Source: Apoderus coryli (Eukaryota; Arthropoda; Insecta; Coleoptera; Attelabidae). From it: DNA of 64,000 nt. Of the stretch, positions 13,273-25,349 are shown piece by piece. The position numbers and the translations under genes were made by a program. Location of the stretch: contig OU452201.1 of the NCBI GenBank assembly GCA_911728435.2, forward strand, positions 4,526,001 to 4,590,000, in the 5' to 3' direction. Under the pieces are notes generated by a model. The model was not told the origin of the DNA. It did not search any database and worked only from the letters and a program-made list of their open reading frames with translations. Position 1 is the first letter of the stretch; every line of letters starts with the position of its first letter.

Positions 13273-13432
13273 CAATCAAAATAATTCTTTCGGATTAATA
13301 ATGCGTCAATGAAAAAATGTAAATTTATCAATCTCTTTTCTTAAAAAAAAATTGGATAAAATTTAATATAACCAAAAACGTAAATTAAGTGGCTTTTATT
13401 ATTAATCCGAAAGGATTATTTTGATTGCCATT
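13273..13432. repeat. Short inverted repeat (hairpin, about 30-bp arms)
   Basis: CAATCAAAATAATTCTTTCG with ATTAATAAT at 13273-13302 is mirrored by ATTATTAATCCGAAAGGATT and ATTTTGATTGC at 13400-13430, separated by about 98 bases. It is probably a small MITE core; no target duplication could be defined. Confidence 0.5.
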
Positions 13433-16400
13433 TATCCTATACGGCTACCTATCTTTGGACACGCTGTTTAAGCCATGATTTCAAGATTAATTGGACAGAC
13501 CTGATAAAGGTGATCCTTAATGGAAAACCTGTATTTTGGCTTATAATTCGGTGTCTCTTTGCTGTTATTTCATAAACACCGCCTAAGCGGACATCAATTG
13601 TTTGTTTTCACGCTTTTGTATTAATGTTTGAAACTACAAATTATTTATTAACGAGTTTTCGCACATTTGTCGCCGGTCGGTCGAGATTGTATCTTGGAAT
13701 TCCCGCGAAGTCATGAAAGACGACGAAAACGTTATTTAACATTCTTGTGTCATTAGACGTTTGACGTCGATTTTTCCTGTCTACACACATACACATACCA
13801 ACACCTTGTATAATAATACACACGTGTCTCTGCTGTTGCGTCCTGCTTGGTATTGAAATTTATTTTGTTAAACATCGCGTGCCTTCTTTCACGTGCTTGA
13901 TTGAGACTTATAATGTAGTAAACTGTGTCAAATAGTCTATTTAAATAGATTATTCATCCCGTAAGTTCCAAACATCAACAACAGAAGATAATAATTTGAG
14001 GATATTTCGGCTTGAATAAACCATCGCTAGCCAAAACTATATACACAGAGAAAAATCTGTAGTTTAACGAAAAACCGACCCTTTGATTCAATTACATATT
14101 ACATTCAGTATTTCTCGAACACAACAACGTTTCATTCAACTATAAGCCTATATTTGGTAACTAATATTATATACTAATATTATCTAATCAATTACAAGGT
14201 GTTATTGAGTTTCAATGAATGGTTTAAATACAACATTTCATTGAATCAAACGTATGTTTTAGAATTAATTCAAAAGTACTAGTTTTTCCTTGAACTAACA
14301 CATTCTTTTATCAAAACGACGCAAAGTTTTCTTTGGATGTCTCTTGTAATTGAATTGAACAGAAATTTATTTAAACAAACTACAAACTGTTCATGGGTTT
14401 TATTCGGTTTGTAATTGTCTACTATAGAAGCAAATGCTGAGCCAACTGCAAAGTATATTTGCCAATAGTTCAACTTCTAATTGAAAAGATAGAACTTGTG
14501 GTCGATGTTCAATAAAATCATTAATAACTGCAGTTTGACAGAAAAAAAAAACAATATATTTTCATAAAAATAAAAAATGAACAAATTCTCTGACAAAATA
14601 TCGAACAAAAAATGCAAAAGTTAAATGATATTAGCAGAGAACAACAGAGAATATGAACTTCCACCACTTTCTATTGTCCTGTGCGAGGCAGGTGGTAGCC
14701 ATTTTTTAATATACTCGACAGATCCGTATTTACGTTTTATTGAAATTACAGGATAGGTAAAGAACAGGGGAGTAATAGAATTATTTTATAATAGAATTAC
14801 ATCTGTATTAATTATAAAAACGAACAAATACTTTTTTACTTTTATTCATGTTTCCATATAATCATTTTATTTTTATTTATATTTTAAAATTTCTATTGAT
14901 TAATTTTAATGTATGAAATAACCTTAACCTAAAATAGAATTTCGTAACATATTTTTTTGGGAAATTAGAACATGGCTGTTCAAACTTTATATTTTTGCTT
15001 AAATTAATAAAATTTAATAATATTGAACTAGCAATTAACCATAGTTCAGCTCTAAAGAAAAAAAAAGTGTAATTGATTACGGGCAAATATAAATGTTAGG
15101 TAGAGTAAAATAAAATTGTTCTAATTTGTACAATAGTTCTACCGATTTTCAATTCCTTAAGTATAATTGAGAATGTATTATATTTTACCTGTTTATGGCA
15201 TTCAGAAAAACAACGCAAGTACACATGTTGGGAATTTCCCATTATATACCTACAAAACATGCTAAAATCACCCCCAATAAATGGGCAATAAAACCTGAGA
15301 CGTGAATTTACTACCTGCTAATATCTATAATAGTTAAAATATGTAATTCAAATTTAATAAACACTGTCAGAATTTAATAGAATTTTTGCACTCATCTAGT
15401 AAGATTTTCAAGCTTTCTTCTTCTTTAACCAAGTTATAAAAGATAAGGGCCATTGTGCTGCGAAATTAATGTTTTTTAAAAAATTTGTGTGATTTTTTTA
15501 GGCAAGTAAGCTCAATCTTTTAAACAGTTTGTTTAGAAATATTTGTTTATCAAAATAACAATTGGTAATTTGATTTAATGTACCTATGTGATATTATTTT
15601 AATCTAATTTTATATGCATCTAATTCAAATATATACAACTAATTTCATTTTAATACTTTTGGTAGTTCTAAGCCACAATCGGGAAATTTTACCATCTTTT
15701 TGACGTATTTATTTGAAATTTTAATTTTTTAATTTGAAAAGACGAAAAACCGTTATTAAGAATGACACAATTTACTTGCTCAGATGTTAATGTTCGTACC
15801 AAAATGCTAATGTATGGATTTACTTGCAAGGTGTAATGGTTAGTAATACTTGCATTTGATAGATATGTGTAACCTTTCTCTTTCTCTATAGAATTAAAAT
15901 TATGATTATTAATATTTACCCATTCTCACCTGTATATTTCTATGTCTCAATCGTGAGCACTGAAGGAGGGAAGCTATTGTCTGAGCTAAATTGCTACAAT
16001 GAAATTTGAACTGATTTAACATTCAATTTATTACTTGATTATTAATATGATGATTAAATATACTTTACCTATAAGTGTTTATGTATAAAGAGAACGAGAC
16101 AGTAGTTTCGTCAGTCATAGTTTATTGTAGCAAATTGTTAACTCTTCTAACCAAGTGAACAGTTGTGGCAAGTGTACAGTACCTAACATACCGAGGGGGC
16201 GATTTTAGTGTTCATATTATATCGCCCACTTTTGTATTTCCTGTTACCATAAAATAATATCAGGTTTTCTATGGTACTTTTTCTAGTTTCATTCTGAATT
16301 ATTACAAGTTATACAACTTGTAATATTGCTGCTAATGTTGAATATTATATTTTTATAAACTATTCAAAACGAAAAACAAACTTCTGCTTAAATTTCTTAT

Positions 16401-17244
16401 AGTAGAACCAAATTGGTATATGATATTGTGATATTATAGAAATAAGTGGATTTTCCAAATATACATGGGCAGGAACCTTCCTCTGTGACCACGATATAAC
16501 ATGCTTTTAAACGTATTAAAATAATGTATGTTCTTGTGAAAATTTCATAGTATGATTACACAAACTCGAGGCGTTTGATATAGACCATGGGTCGGAAATT
16601 AGTGTTACAGCAAAAATAATATTAGATATACTTTTGTAGCAGCCCCCGTACAAAAATTAAGATTGTAAATAATCAAACTCATACACGGTGTCATTTTAAA
16701 GTGTCTAATATTTGTACCAAAACGTGTTAACAAGCGTGGATTTACCGGAATAATAGAAATATCAACCTTGAACTATTATGTTAAATATTTGCCAGAAATG
16801 TCCATGTGAATTAACGTGATAATTAACTGAAAATTTCCATTCATTCCCTGAAATCAGTGTAGGATTTTCAGGTGCAACATTGGGAAAAATCTATAACGTA
16901 CGTTAGCTAGAAATGCGTGGGTGCAGTTCGTTCATTGTATAAATTATCATAATGCAATAAGCAGTTGTGTAATAATTGTCTATCTCTATATACCGGGGGT
17001 CTCACCGCCAAGGGTTTCGATCGATTATGGAGAAACTACACTGTGGAACAATCTGAAAGCTTAAGCGGAAGCGTACATGACCCCTGGTCATTATTAACAA
17101 AAAGAAACATAAATATATATTTCTGTATGGAGAGCTATTCGTGCCTTAGGGGCACCAGTTTATTTTTAATGTTTCGTCATGATTGGTTGCTGAAAATAAT
17201 ATTTTCTTTGCAATTTCGTCGTATTGAATTATGAAATGAATATA
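13433..17244. other. Long non-coding stretch
   Basis: No credible coding exon on either strand. The 89-codon frame at 16965-17234 shows no recognisable protein features and ends against a foldback element. Words at 15780-15840 and 16690-16760 (TTTGTACCAAAA, GTGGATTTACCGG) resemble each other loosely, hinting at an old dispersed repeat. Otherwise I see nothing definable. Confidence 0.4.
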
Positions 17245-18213
17245 CAGGGTGTTAGTAAATAAGTGCGACAAACTTCAGGAGGTAATTCTGCATGAAAAAA
17301 TAATGACAGTTGCTATATAAACACATGTCCGCAAATGCTTCGTTTTCTGCTGAGATACAGTTAAAGTTTTTCTTAAAAACTGAAGATTTATTGATTGCTC
17401 TGAAACCGATGCAGATATGCAAATGAAATTTAGTGAGTTTTAAGAGGTAGTTATTACGCATTTTTTGACATGCAACTAAGAATTTTATGTTTATCAGTGG
17501 CGCGCATACGGGTAATAATTTCAATTTTTTTGCAGAAAAACAAAAGGTACGCCACTGGAATTTTTCAAATTAAAAATCATTTTAAAATTCCTCGTTCAAT
17601 TTGTGATAAAAAATCTCTCTTGCTTTTTTATCGTAGGGGGCATTTGTGCAAAAAAGAAAAACATCTCGTGGCGACGCTGGTAGGCTACTGTCAACATTCT
17701 GTTAAATACGAATATTTCAACGAAGTGTCAAATTAGCGTTTCTTTATTATTAGTGTTATTTTCTCTTATTGTTTTGGTTTAATGTTTATTGTATTAGATA
17801 GTTATGATAATGTATTAAAGAAATGAAAAATACGGGGTAAGATGTTTTAATTGTTTGCACAAAGACGATGCTCCCTACGATAAAAAAGCAAGAGAGATTT
17901 TTTATCACAAATTGAACGAGGAATTGCAAAATGTTTTTTTATTTGAAAAATTCCAAGGGCGTAATATTTTTTTCTTTAAAAATATTGAGATCATTACCCG
18001 TATGCGCGCCACTGATGAACATAAAATTCTTAATTGCTTGCCAAAAAATGCGCAATAACTACCTCTTAAAACTCACTAAATTTCATTTGAATATCTTCAC
18101 CCGTTTCAGAGCAATCAATAAATCTTCAGTTGTTAAGAAAAACATTAACTGTCATTATTTTTTCATGCAGAAATACTCCCTGAAGTTTGTCGCACTTATT
18201 TACTAACACCCTG
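17245..18213. mobile_element. Long-TIR foldback MITE, TA-flanked (969 bp)
   Basis: The left end TA-CAGGGTGTTAGTAAATAAG matches the right end CTTATTTACTAACACCCTG-TA. Arms continue to pair across about 290 bp (CTTCAGGAGGTAATTCTGCA versus TGCAGAAATACTCCCTGAAG; ATCAGTGGCGCGCATACGGG versus CCCGTATGCGCGCCACTGAT). An inner block pairs as well (17560-17645 with 17870-17945, around CAAGAGAGATTTTTTATC). Only roughly 220 central bases are unique. The open frames inside are products of the palindrome, not genes. Confidence 0.8.
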
Positions 18214-18492
18214 TATTTAACCACCATTGCATCGTTTAAAATATCGAAAATGTTTTTCCTATGAGGGTTGTCTTCCAATTAATTAATACCGTTCATGCCA
18301 CAAATTCGATCATTACCAATGACGTACATAACAGCATTTTCTGTTTACATGACTGTGGAAGCAGGATCTGTAATCTAGGAATTATTATTTCGTCACATTG
18401 CACTTGTTATTTCACCGTTACTAAATTTTGTATTAGTCAGCATTTTTTATTTTTGGTATTTAAATATTTTCATTGTATTTTTTGTTTTTCAG

Positions 18493-18540
18493 CAGGACTT
18501 CCTATTCGCTCCATACGGTCTATATTTAGATGTTCTAAGG
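18493..18540 (+). CDS. Candidate short internal exon
   Basis: A pyrimidine-rich tract ending TTTTTTGTTTTTCAG precedes 48 bases that end TTCTAAG followed by GTGAGTTAT, a near-consensus donor. The segment is open in at least two frames; one reads QDFLFAPYGLYLDVLR. Length is a multiple of three, so skipping would keep frame. There is no visible neighbour exon, so it is either a real microexon of a gene with large introns or a chance pairing of splice-like signals. Confidence 0.2.
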
Positions 18541-18888
18541 TGAGTTATATTTGTTTTGATAATTAACATTTATTTAGTGTGTTTAAAACCTAATAAACTA
18601 ATATAAATATGTTAACAATGAGAGAAAAAATCAATTGCTGGAACTATGTATGTATGTTCCAATAGATGTCCGAGGTCATGAGAAATTCTATCCTTTGCCC
18701 TCAATATAGAGTAGACAAAAGGAAATTTTTGTGACACGTAAAGTGTCACATTGGTCCAACAACTGTCAAGCATATTTTTTATACGATTTTAATTCCGCAG
18801 AATAGAGGCTAAGGGTAGAAAATAAAATGCAATATTAGACAGAAAACCTTTTGAAAATGATCACTTGCAACCCTAATACTCGTCTCAG

Positions 18889-20074
18889 CCCAGTAAACAC
18901 ATATACGTAAATTAAACGTTGATTCAACGTGTCAGTCGTTGATAATTGGTCATACGTTAGAAAAGTGACGGTTTATTTTAAGTTTAATTTTACACCGTTC
19001 AGTTTAAACGTTATAGACAAGTGTTTTTATTATCTAAATACAACTAAGTACATTAATTATGTTTAATTAACGTTGTATGTGTATTATAAATAAACCACAA
19101 AATAAAAACGTTTGTTTTAGGTGTTTTTTAAACGCGTGTCAAACATTGTCAAAATTAAAAACTTTTATAAAACGTTCTTTATGTAATTTATAATAAACCG
19201 GTATTTATAGCTAAAATAACGTTAGAAAATGTTCATTATAAACGCATAATTTTTAGAGGCGACAATAAAAACGTTAGAATGACGTTTTTTAAGTATTTTA
19301 TAATAATCCGAAAATTACAGTTAAGGTAACGTGTAAAATAAACTAAAAAGTTAAATTGTTGGTTGTAAATATGCCAAAATCCGTTAGTGTTTTTTTTTGT
19401 GTTATTCAATATTTTTATATAAAATATTGTCAAAAAGAAATTACAAAAATTATTCGATACAACGTAAGTTTCGGCGACAGAAAGCGGCATAGTTCGCCGA
19501 AACGTGCATTATTGTATCGTATAATTTTGTAAGTTATATTTGACCACAATATTTAATATTAAAAAACACCCAAATGTTTATATATTTTTGGTTTAACTAT
19601 TTAACAAAAAGGGAATTATTTTTTCATCAAACTTTTGTATCAACTCAACAATGGAAATCTGGTAGTTTTATTGATTTATTACATACATTTTATCAACGTA
19701 TATTTCACGTTACAAAAATATATAAAAGCAACTTTAAATTACGTGAAATTAAACGTTATTTAAATGTTTCTAAAATGCGTAACTAATACGATTACACAAA
19801 CGTTTTTTAAAGCTAATAATTAACGTTTGTGTAATCCTATTATTAACGTATTTTAGAAACGTATAAATAACGTTTGATTTCACAGTTGAATATATATACA
19901 TAAATACGTTCAATATACGTTTTTTAAAGCATTTAACTAACGTTTCGTTATTCGTGTTCTGTAACGTGAAAAAGTGCGACATATCAAAGTCAAATGTACG
20001 TATCTAATGTACCTTTTTCTGGAAAGGTGTTTTGTAATGATAAACGTTAAATAAACGTATGTGTGTTTACTGGG
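18889..20074. mobile_element. CCCAGTAAACAC-ended foldback element rich in ACGTT
   Basis: The left end CCCAGTAAACACATATACGT is mirrored by ACGTATGTGTGTTTACTGGG at the right end, defining about 1.19 kb. The interior holds more than twenty AACGTT/ACGTTT-type words spaced irregularly, and two further palindromes: 19442-19530 (around TTTCGGCG and CGCCGAAA) and 19700-19900, centred near 19808. It has no coding capacity. The superfamily is not recognised, and no clear target duplication was seen. Confidence 0.6.
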
Positions 20075-20277
20075 AGATCTATCACTTAATTTGTTTATAC
20101 ATCGGCCGCCGTTTTTCGTTTCGTTTCTTATAGAAGTTGAGCGCTAATGGCATATGATACGCAGAATGCATAAATATTACATTACCTATGCGATTAACGG
20201 CCACTAATTGGAAAAAATAAACATTATGTGCTGGTAGTAATTCACATAGCAGATGTGTACAGAGTGTAGCCTAACGA

Positions 20278-20345
20278 GTAATGTGTGGCCTTTGTCATTG
20301 GAAGGTTGTGCGTTCGATCCCTGGTCTTGCAATTTTTTATATATT
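20278..20345 (+). tRNA. tRNA-like sequence (pseudo-tRNA or SINE head)
   Basis: TAGCCTAACGAG fits the pol III A box and GCGTTCGATCC the B box at a normal distance, and a T-rich terminator-like tract follows. The acceptor stem does not pair, and the T stem is imperfect (TTGTG versus CCTGG). It is therefore more likely a tRNA pseudogene or tRNA-derived SINE head than a functional tRNA. Confidence 0.4.
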
Positions 20346-20659
20346 TTTTGAACAAAGTAATTAGTTAGTTGGGTTAGTTTAGGGTGATATCATTATTATT
20401 TTTCCTTTTTTATTTATGATTTTAGAATAAACTAAGTACGTTTTCTCATTAATGGCACAAGGTGTGCGTTAATCACAGACTGTCTAGGCGTAATCCTACT
20501 TTCTAATTTCCAATTACAACCCTATTGTTTATTCGATTTTGTCATTCTTCTGAAAATTCTAAACATATTTTATATAGCATACCTATATGCCCAAATTTAA
20601 CCACTAAAAATATATTAACGTCAGAAATTTTCTATTTATTCGAGGATATTTTAAAATTT

Positions 20660-20870
20660 GGGTTACTGCAATGTCACCCTATTCACCAGATTTAGCTCCC
20701 TCGGATTATTTTATTTAGCCAAATTTGAATAAATTGCTCGGTGGTCAATAATTTGCCAATAAAAATAAGTGAAGTCGGCAGTTAATGGTTATTTTGAGGA
20801 GCAGCTTGATGTTTATTATAAACAGCATCGCTGGCAAGAGTGTATAAAGAGCTAGACCGGGGACTAACTG
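20660..20870 (+). pseudogene. DD34D mariner transposase fossil (C-terminal)
   Basis: SPYSPDLAPSDYF, the block with the third catalytic Asp of classical mariner transposases, is followed at once by a stop. The remainder continues as NLNKLLGGQ and more stops. The N-terminal two thirds are absent. Unlike the DD41D copies it carries the SPDLAPSDY signature of the DD34D mariner group. Confidence 0.65.
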
Positions 20871-22440
20871 GGACTGGGACTAATCTCGTAAAATGAGGTA
20901 GAGTGAAAGCATCTACCTCAGTAACTAAAATTTCTTTTGGTAGAGGTATACGTTTATTTACAATGGGTTATTGTGATGTGATTATGTAATGGTTTATCTT
21001 TGTGTACACCACTGACTTTCTTCTACTGATATCATCAACATCATCGATATTCCAAGTGTATTATAATATAAAACAAGATTCCCACACCCTATACAGCAAA
21101 TAAACCATATATTTATACTTTGTCGGCCTTCTTAACCAAAAATGTGGATAGTGCAAAAAGAAACAATAATAGAATTACCCACTAAAAGAGAAAAGAAGAT
21201 TCTTTTTCTCTAAAATGGACATGGCATTTTTCGGTGGTGTCCCGCTGGGTATTCTCAGGCATATATTTTCGTTAATGTCTCCAATTTCATTCATCTATCA
21301 TTTTCTTCTTCTTTTTTTTTTCTTCAGCTTCAGATTTAATATTTTTTAAAGTGCGTGATGGTATTTCCGACACATTTATCAAGTTTGCTTCGACAATATA
21401 CCTGGTGCAGCATAATAAACGAAATTCTAATCCATGCAAAGTTATTTTGATGCGATTGTGTCAAAAAATGACGAATTATAGATTAGACTTTCTTAAAAGT
21501 ATTGATTATTGCGATCGTAGCTAGGCAACGCAATTTTAGGGACTCATTTAAGTCTGTAAAATGCTGCTTTTCGGCCTAGTCCCTAAAAGTCCTGGCAACC
21601 TTTACGGATTATTCCAAAATTCCCGTGAATTCATTTGCATTTGGTAGTTTTTAAGTAAGACTATTTCTTGAGGTATTGCAGCCAAATTTCGTATGCCGAT
21701 CAATCATAATTTCTATGATTTTATTCTTCTGTGTATGACCTCGGTTTGCTTGTTTCATTAAATGGGATTTTTATTAACAAAGCCGAAATATGTGAGTATT
21801 TCTTGTTACGCCACTGATATATTTTCTAATTTTCCCGATTACCTTAAACGCGAACTTTATGATGATTTTCCACGAATTCCTAACGCGGTGACTAACCCGA
21901 ATTTATCGAATATCCTACTAGGTTACAGCAGAGTATGTTATACACATTACGTGCACTATACAAAAAGTGTCGGTGTTCCAGTGTCAAGGTCGCTCTCAGT
22001 TTTGTTTCCATACAATGCCGATCAATTATTGTAAATAGGGTCAGACTCATTTTCGTTTAATATCAATAATACCATGTGTTTACTTGAAAGTGAAGTAAAT
22101 TTGCAATATGTGTGAAAAGTTGTATGACGAAATAGGATGTAGGAGCATCGGGCATAATAAGTAAATATTTTTGACTTAATGAGATATTTTATGAAGAATT
22201 AATATGACTACATAACATTGATAAGTCATGAGTCAGGTGTTTTGTACGATTTTCTATCCAAGAGCTTGTAATGCGTTCAGAATGCACATTAACCGCATTT
22301 TTGGGTTGTAATTCTTGCCTCTATATCAGTTTTTAGAACTTTTATGCAGTGGCGGCTCCTGACCTGTTAAAGAGGCAGTGCTGCAGAGCGTAGACATCAG
22401 TAATAAAAAAATATATAACAACTGCGCATTTATATGTGCG
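20871..22440. other. Non-coding stretch
   Basis: No feature that I can support. A 90-codon open frame at 21762-22034 has ordinary amino-acid composition but no recognised motif, no signal peptide and no nearby splice context strong enough to call a gene. Confidence 0.35.
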
Positions 22441-22443
22441 TTA

Positions 22444-22640
22444 TACAGGGTGGCCCAGGTTAAACGTTATTAACTTTCACATGTGATAGAATAACAAGAA
22501 AAAAGTAGACAGTTAAATTTGTGGTAAAAAACTAGTTTTCTCGCCATAACTTTTAAACCACTTGATCGATCCGTCCAATTTCGCATACAGACTAATGTAG
22601 TACATCTCTAAGTAATGATTGACATAATTTGAAAAAAATC
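22444..22640. mobile_element. Single MITE end (TACAGGGTGGCCC type)
   Basis: TATACAGGGTGGCCCAGGTT begins a block whose later part (AGTTTTCTCGCCATAACTTT) is typical of subterminal regions of the long-TIR MITEs in this window. No matching right end was found before the mariner element at 22781, so this is a solo end or a truncated copy. Confidence 0.4.
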
Positions 22641-22642
22641 TA

Positions 22643-22708
22643 CAGTGGCGTAGATACTGGGGGGTCGGCACCCCATTCTGCCCTCCTAATCTTCGCCGCC
22701 ACTGGATA
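22643..22708. repeat. Tiny CAGTGGCG-ended inverted repeat
   Basis: CAGTGGCGTAG at the left and CGCCGCCACTG at the right bound about 65 bases. They enclose a small GC-rich hairpin (GGGGGGTCGG with CCCCATTC nearby). Ends of this kind also occur inside the foldback at 17245-18213. Probably a deletion remnant of a CAGTGGCG-ended MITE. Confidence 0.4.
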
Positions 22709-22780
22709 TTTTACAAAGAAGATTACATTTTTCGATTGTTTGTTTCATTTTTTTTGTGGGTTTTCTTTAAATCGAAAGTA

Positions 22781-24033
22781 TAGGGTCCGCCATCTAACGT
22801 TTTTTTTTCAACTAGTGCTTATTTCGTGAAGGGTAACACTTAGCTCATGTCTGATTTGACAGATAATTAGTTTTATCCTTCCGCTGAACGAATATGGTTG
22901 TGTATACGCTTGAACAACGCTGGGAAATATTGCGACATTACTTTGAAAATCATGGTAATGTTGCAGAATGTGTGCGAAAATTGTGTACGGATTTTGGAAG
23001 AAGAGAAGCACCGTCAGCTCCGTATGTTCGTTATCTCGTGAAAAAAGTGAAAGAAACTGGCATCCTCATCGATAAACCAAAGCGTGAAAAGCCAAAACCA
23101 GTGCGTACACCCGAGAATATTGCTGCTGTGGCAGAAAGTGTGCGTGAAGCGCCATCAACATCAATTCACCGTCGGTCTCAACAATTGAACATTTCGGAGA
23201 CATCATTGAGACGAATTTTGCATAAAGACCTTGGTATGACGCCATACAAAGTCCAATTGGTTCAGGAGTTGAAGCCAACTGACCATCCAATGCGTTTTCG
23301 CTTCGCTCAGTGGGCCTGCGATCGACTTACAGAAGATGCCGATTTTGCATAAAAAAAATTTCTTTTCAGATGAAGCTCATTTTGATCTTGGCGGGTATGT
23401 AAACAAGCAAAATTGTCGCATTTGGGGCACAGAAAACCCGCACGCATACATTGAAAAGCCGATGCACCCAAAACGAGTCACTGTTTGGTGCGGATTTTGG
23501 TCCGGAGGCATAATTGGGCCATTTTTCTTCGAAAATGAGCAAGGAGTGGCCGTTACAGTCAATGGCGATCGTTATCGGGCCATGTTGAACGAATTTTTGT
23601 TCACAAAAATTGAAGAGGAGGATATTGGCAACATTTGGTTTCAACAGGACGGCGCTACGTGCCACACAGCCGAAGCTACACTCGATGTTTTGCGCCCTGT
23701 TTTTGAAGATCGCATTATCAGCCGCAGAGCTGATGTCGTTTGGCCACCTCGGAGCTGCGATTTGACACCGTTGGACTATTATTTGTGGGGTGCCGTCAAA
23801 GATAAGTGTTACGCCGACAAGCCAGAGACAATTGACGCTTTAAAGGACAATATTCCTGAAGCCATTGGTGAAATACAGCTGCATGGCCAGCCGAGGCAGC
23901 CATTTGAATCAAATTATTTGTCATTATTAACCGGAAGGATTGTACTTTCAAATAAAAAAAGAAATTTGAGAAAATAATCAGCAGTTTTTCTTTTATAGCA
24001 TTTTCAAAAAAAAAAGTTATCTGGCAGACCCAA
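22781..24033 (+). mobile_element. Complete but inactivated DD41D mariner-like element (1,253 bp)
   Basis: Short imperfect inverted ends match: left TAGGGTCCGCCATCTAAC, and the complement of the right end is TTGGGTCTGCCAGATAAC followed by a T-run. Both ends are flanked by TA (22779-22780 and 24034-24035), the standard target duplication. Length is normal for a mariner. The single transposase gene inside is frameshifted, so the copy is non-autonomous although its ends look usable. Confidence 0.8.
22894..23977 (+). pseudogene. Frameshifted DD41D transposase
   Basis: The first part (22894-23352) opens VYTLEQRWEILRHYFENHGN, a mariner helix-turn-helix, and includes a second HTH around RRSQQLNISETSLRRILHK. 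It stops at a run of A (23353-23360), where a one-base shift moves the frame to 23336-23977. The second part carries the catalytic triad: D in FFSDEAHF, D in FQQDGATCH and D in SCDLTPLDYYLWG, with 41 residues between the last two. Near 23880 a small deletion and frame change remove part of the C-terminus; the expected ending (MASRGSHLNQII) is readable in another frame. Product: cut-and-paste transposase, now dead. About 10 bases separate the TATA-poor 5' region from GAATATGGTTG at the start codon. Confidence 0.85.
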
Positions 24034-24503
24034 TATTATAATTGTGGTAAAAGACTGCGAGCCTGGCGAGCCAGTAGGGGGGGTCACTTAACCAACATAA
24101 TTTTTCATTTTTAACCGGGACTTTTTTGTTGTAATAAACTGAAATAAAAATATTTTTAATATCTGAAAAGTATTTTTTTCATTACAATTAAATTGATACC
24201 TCAATTTTGAAAACCCTTTATAAGTTTATAAAGTACAATTCTATTTTTAGTTACCTCCTCGTTATAAATGGCAATATGCAGTATGCAGCCGTTCTTGTAT
24301 TATGTTTTTTTTCCTAATAATGTGAGACGCATTTGGTTTGTAAGATGCTATTTGGAATTTCCATGCAGTTTGGCCTTTTCAGCGAGATGCACTAAATCAT
24401 CAACACCACTAATTGTCCAATGCGTACCCAAAAGTACACACACGATTTTCGTCAATGCTTAATCTTGAAAAGTCCTTACACATTTAATTGAAAAACCCAT
24501 AAC

Positions 24504-24545
24504 CACTGAGGATGCCCTCAATAGTAGTCGAAACGTTTGCTATTT
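24504..24545 (+). ncRNA. Hammerhead-like structured motif, copy 3
   Basis: CACTGAGGATG, a 17-base interval, then GTCGAAACGTTTGC. The core words (CTGAnGA and GAAAC) are kept, but the internal arm pairs only weakly, so this is a degenerate member. It lies about 470 bp right of the mariner element, with no ORF attached. Confidence 0.35.
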
Positions 24546-25080
24546 TCTGTGAAATTTGAATAATTTGGCAGTAGGGTTAATTAAAAATATTTTCGTAGAT
24601 TACCTAAGGCCTTTCAATGCTTTGCAGTCTTTTAAATAAAATCTGTAGATATATTTTGTAATATATTTTTTCATCAAATTAAAAAATATTTTAACAAAAA
24701 GCTATACTTTCCTTCCTAGAATTTATACACTAAATTTTGAATGCACATATTATGTGGGTCCCGGTTTCAATTCTCCGTAGACGATGAAAAATTTTAGCGC
24801 CGTCGCTTGCCTAAAAGGAAACACTCAATGAATGAATAAGATTTTTTTTTTGTATTTATTTATGTAGAAAAATTTACGTTGTATATTCCATATAGATACA
24901 TTTTGGCCTATGAATCAATATCTAATAATTACAATTGACATTTAATCATATCGAGAAAATTTGATTTATTACAAAATAATTTTTAGACCGTGTTATCTAG
25001 GAAAAATAAAATAAAAAAAGACTCCTACTGGTGAAACAGTATTTTAGGCCAATAAAGAAGGACTATTATAGTCTATACCA

Positions 25081-25285
25081 GGGGTCTTTAAAGTTTGAAG
25101 CCTCCGGAAGTCAAAATGGAAATTATTATTACAGTGCAGTGATATCAAAATTCATCTTTGTTGGAATTGTATAAGAGTCTTCCACTGGTATATACAATTG
25201 GCTATCGCGGGTCAAATTGATGACACTATAGGCTTAAGCTGTCGCGGGCCGGATTCATAGCATTCGCGGGCCGTAGTTGTGAGAC
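25081..25285. mobile_element. Non-autonomous hAT element, right end eroded
   Basis: CAGGGGTCTTTAAAGTTTGA at 25081 is a textbook hAT-like inverted terminal repeat. About 160 bases later come CTGTCGCGGGCC and CGCGGGCCGTAGTTGTGAGAC, corresponding to the subterminal region of the right end at 1067, but the final CCCCTG is missing. No coding content. Confidence 0.5.
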
Positions 25286-25349
25286 TAATTATTAATTAAG
25301 ATACTTAAAGTAAAATAATTATATTATACAATTATACGTCCAATATATA

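Noticed and set aside
17252..18206. Several 66-91 codon open frames on both strands
   Set aside because: They are mirror images of one another across the arms of a foldback MITE, with no protein signature.
21762..22034. 90-codon plus-strand frame
   Set aside because: Ordinary composition but no recognised motif, signal or splice support; length expected by chance in 64 kb.
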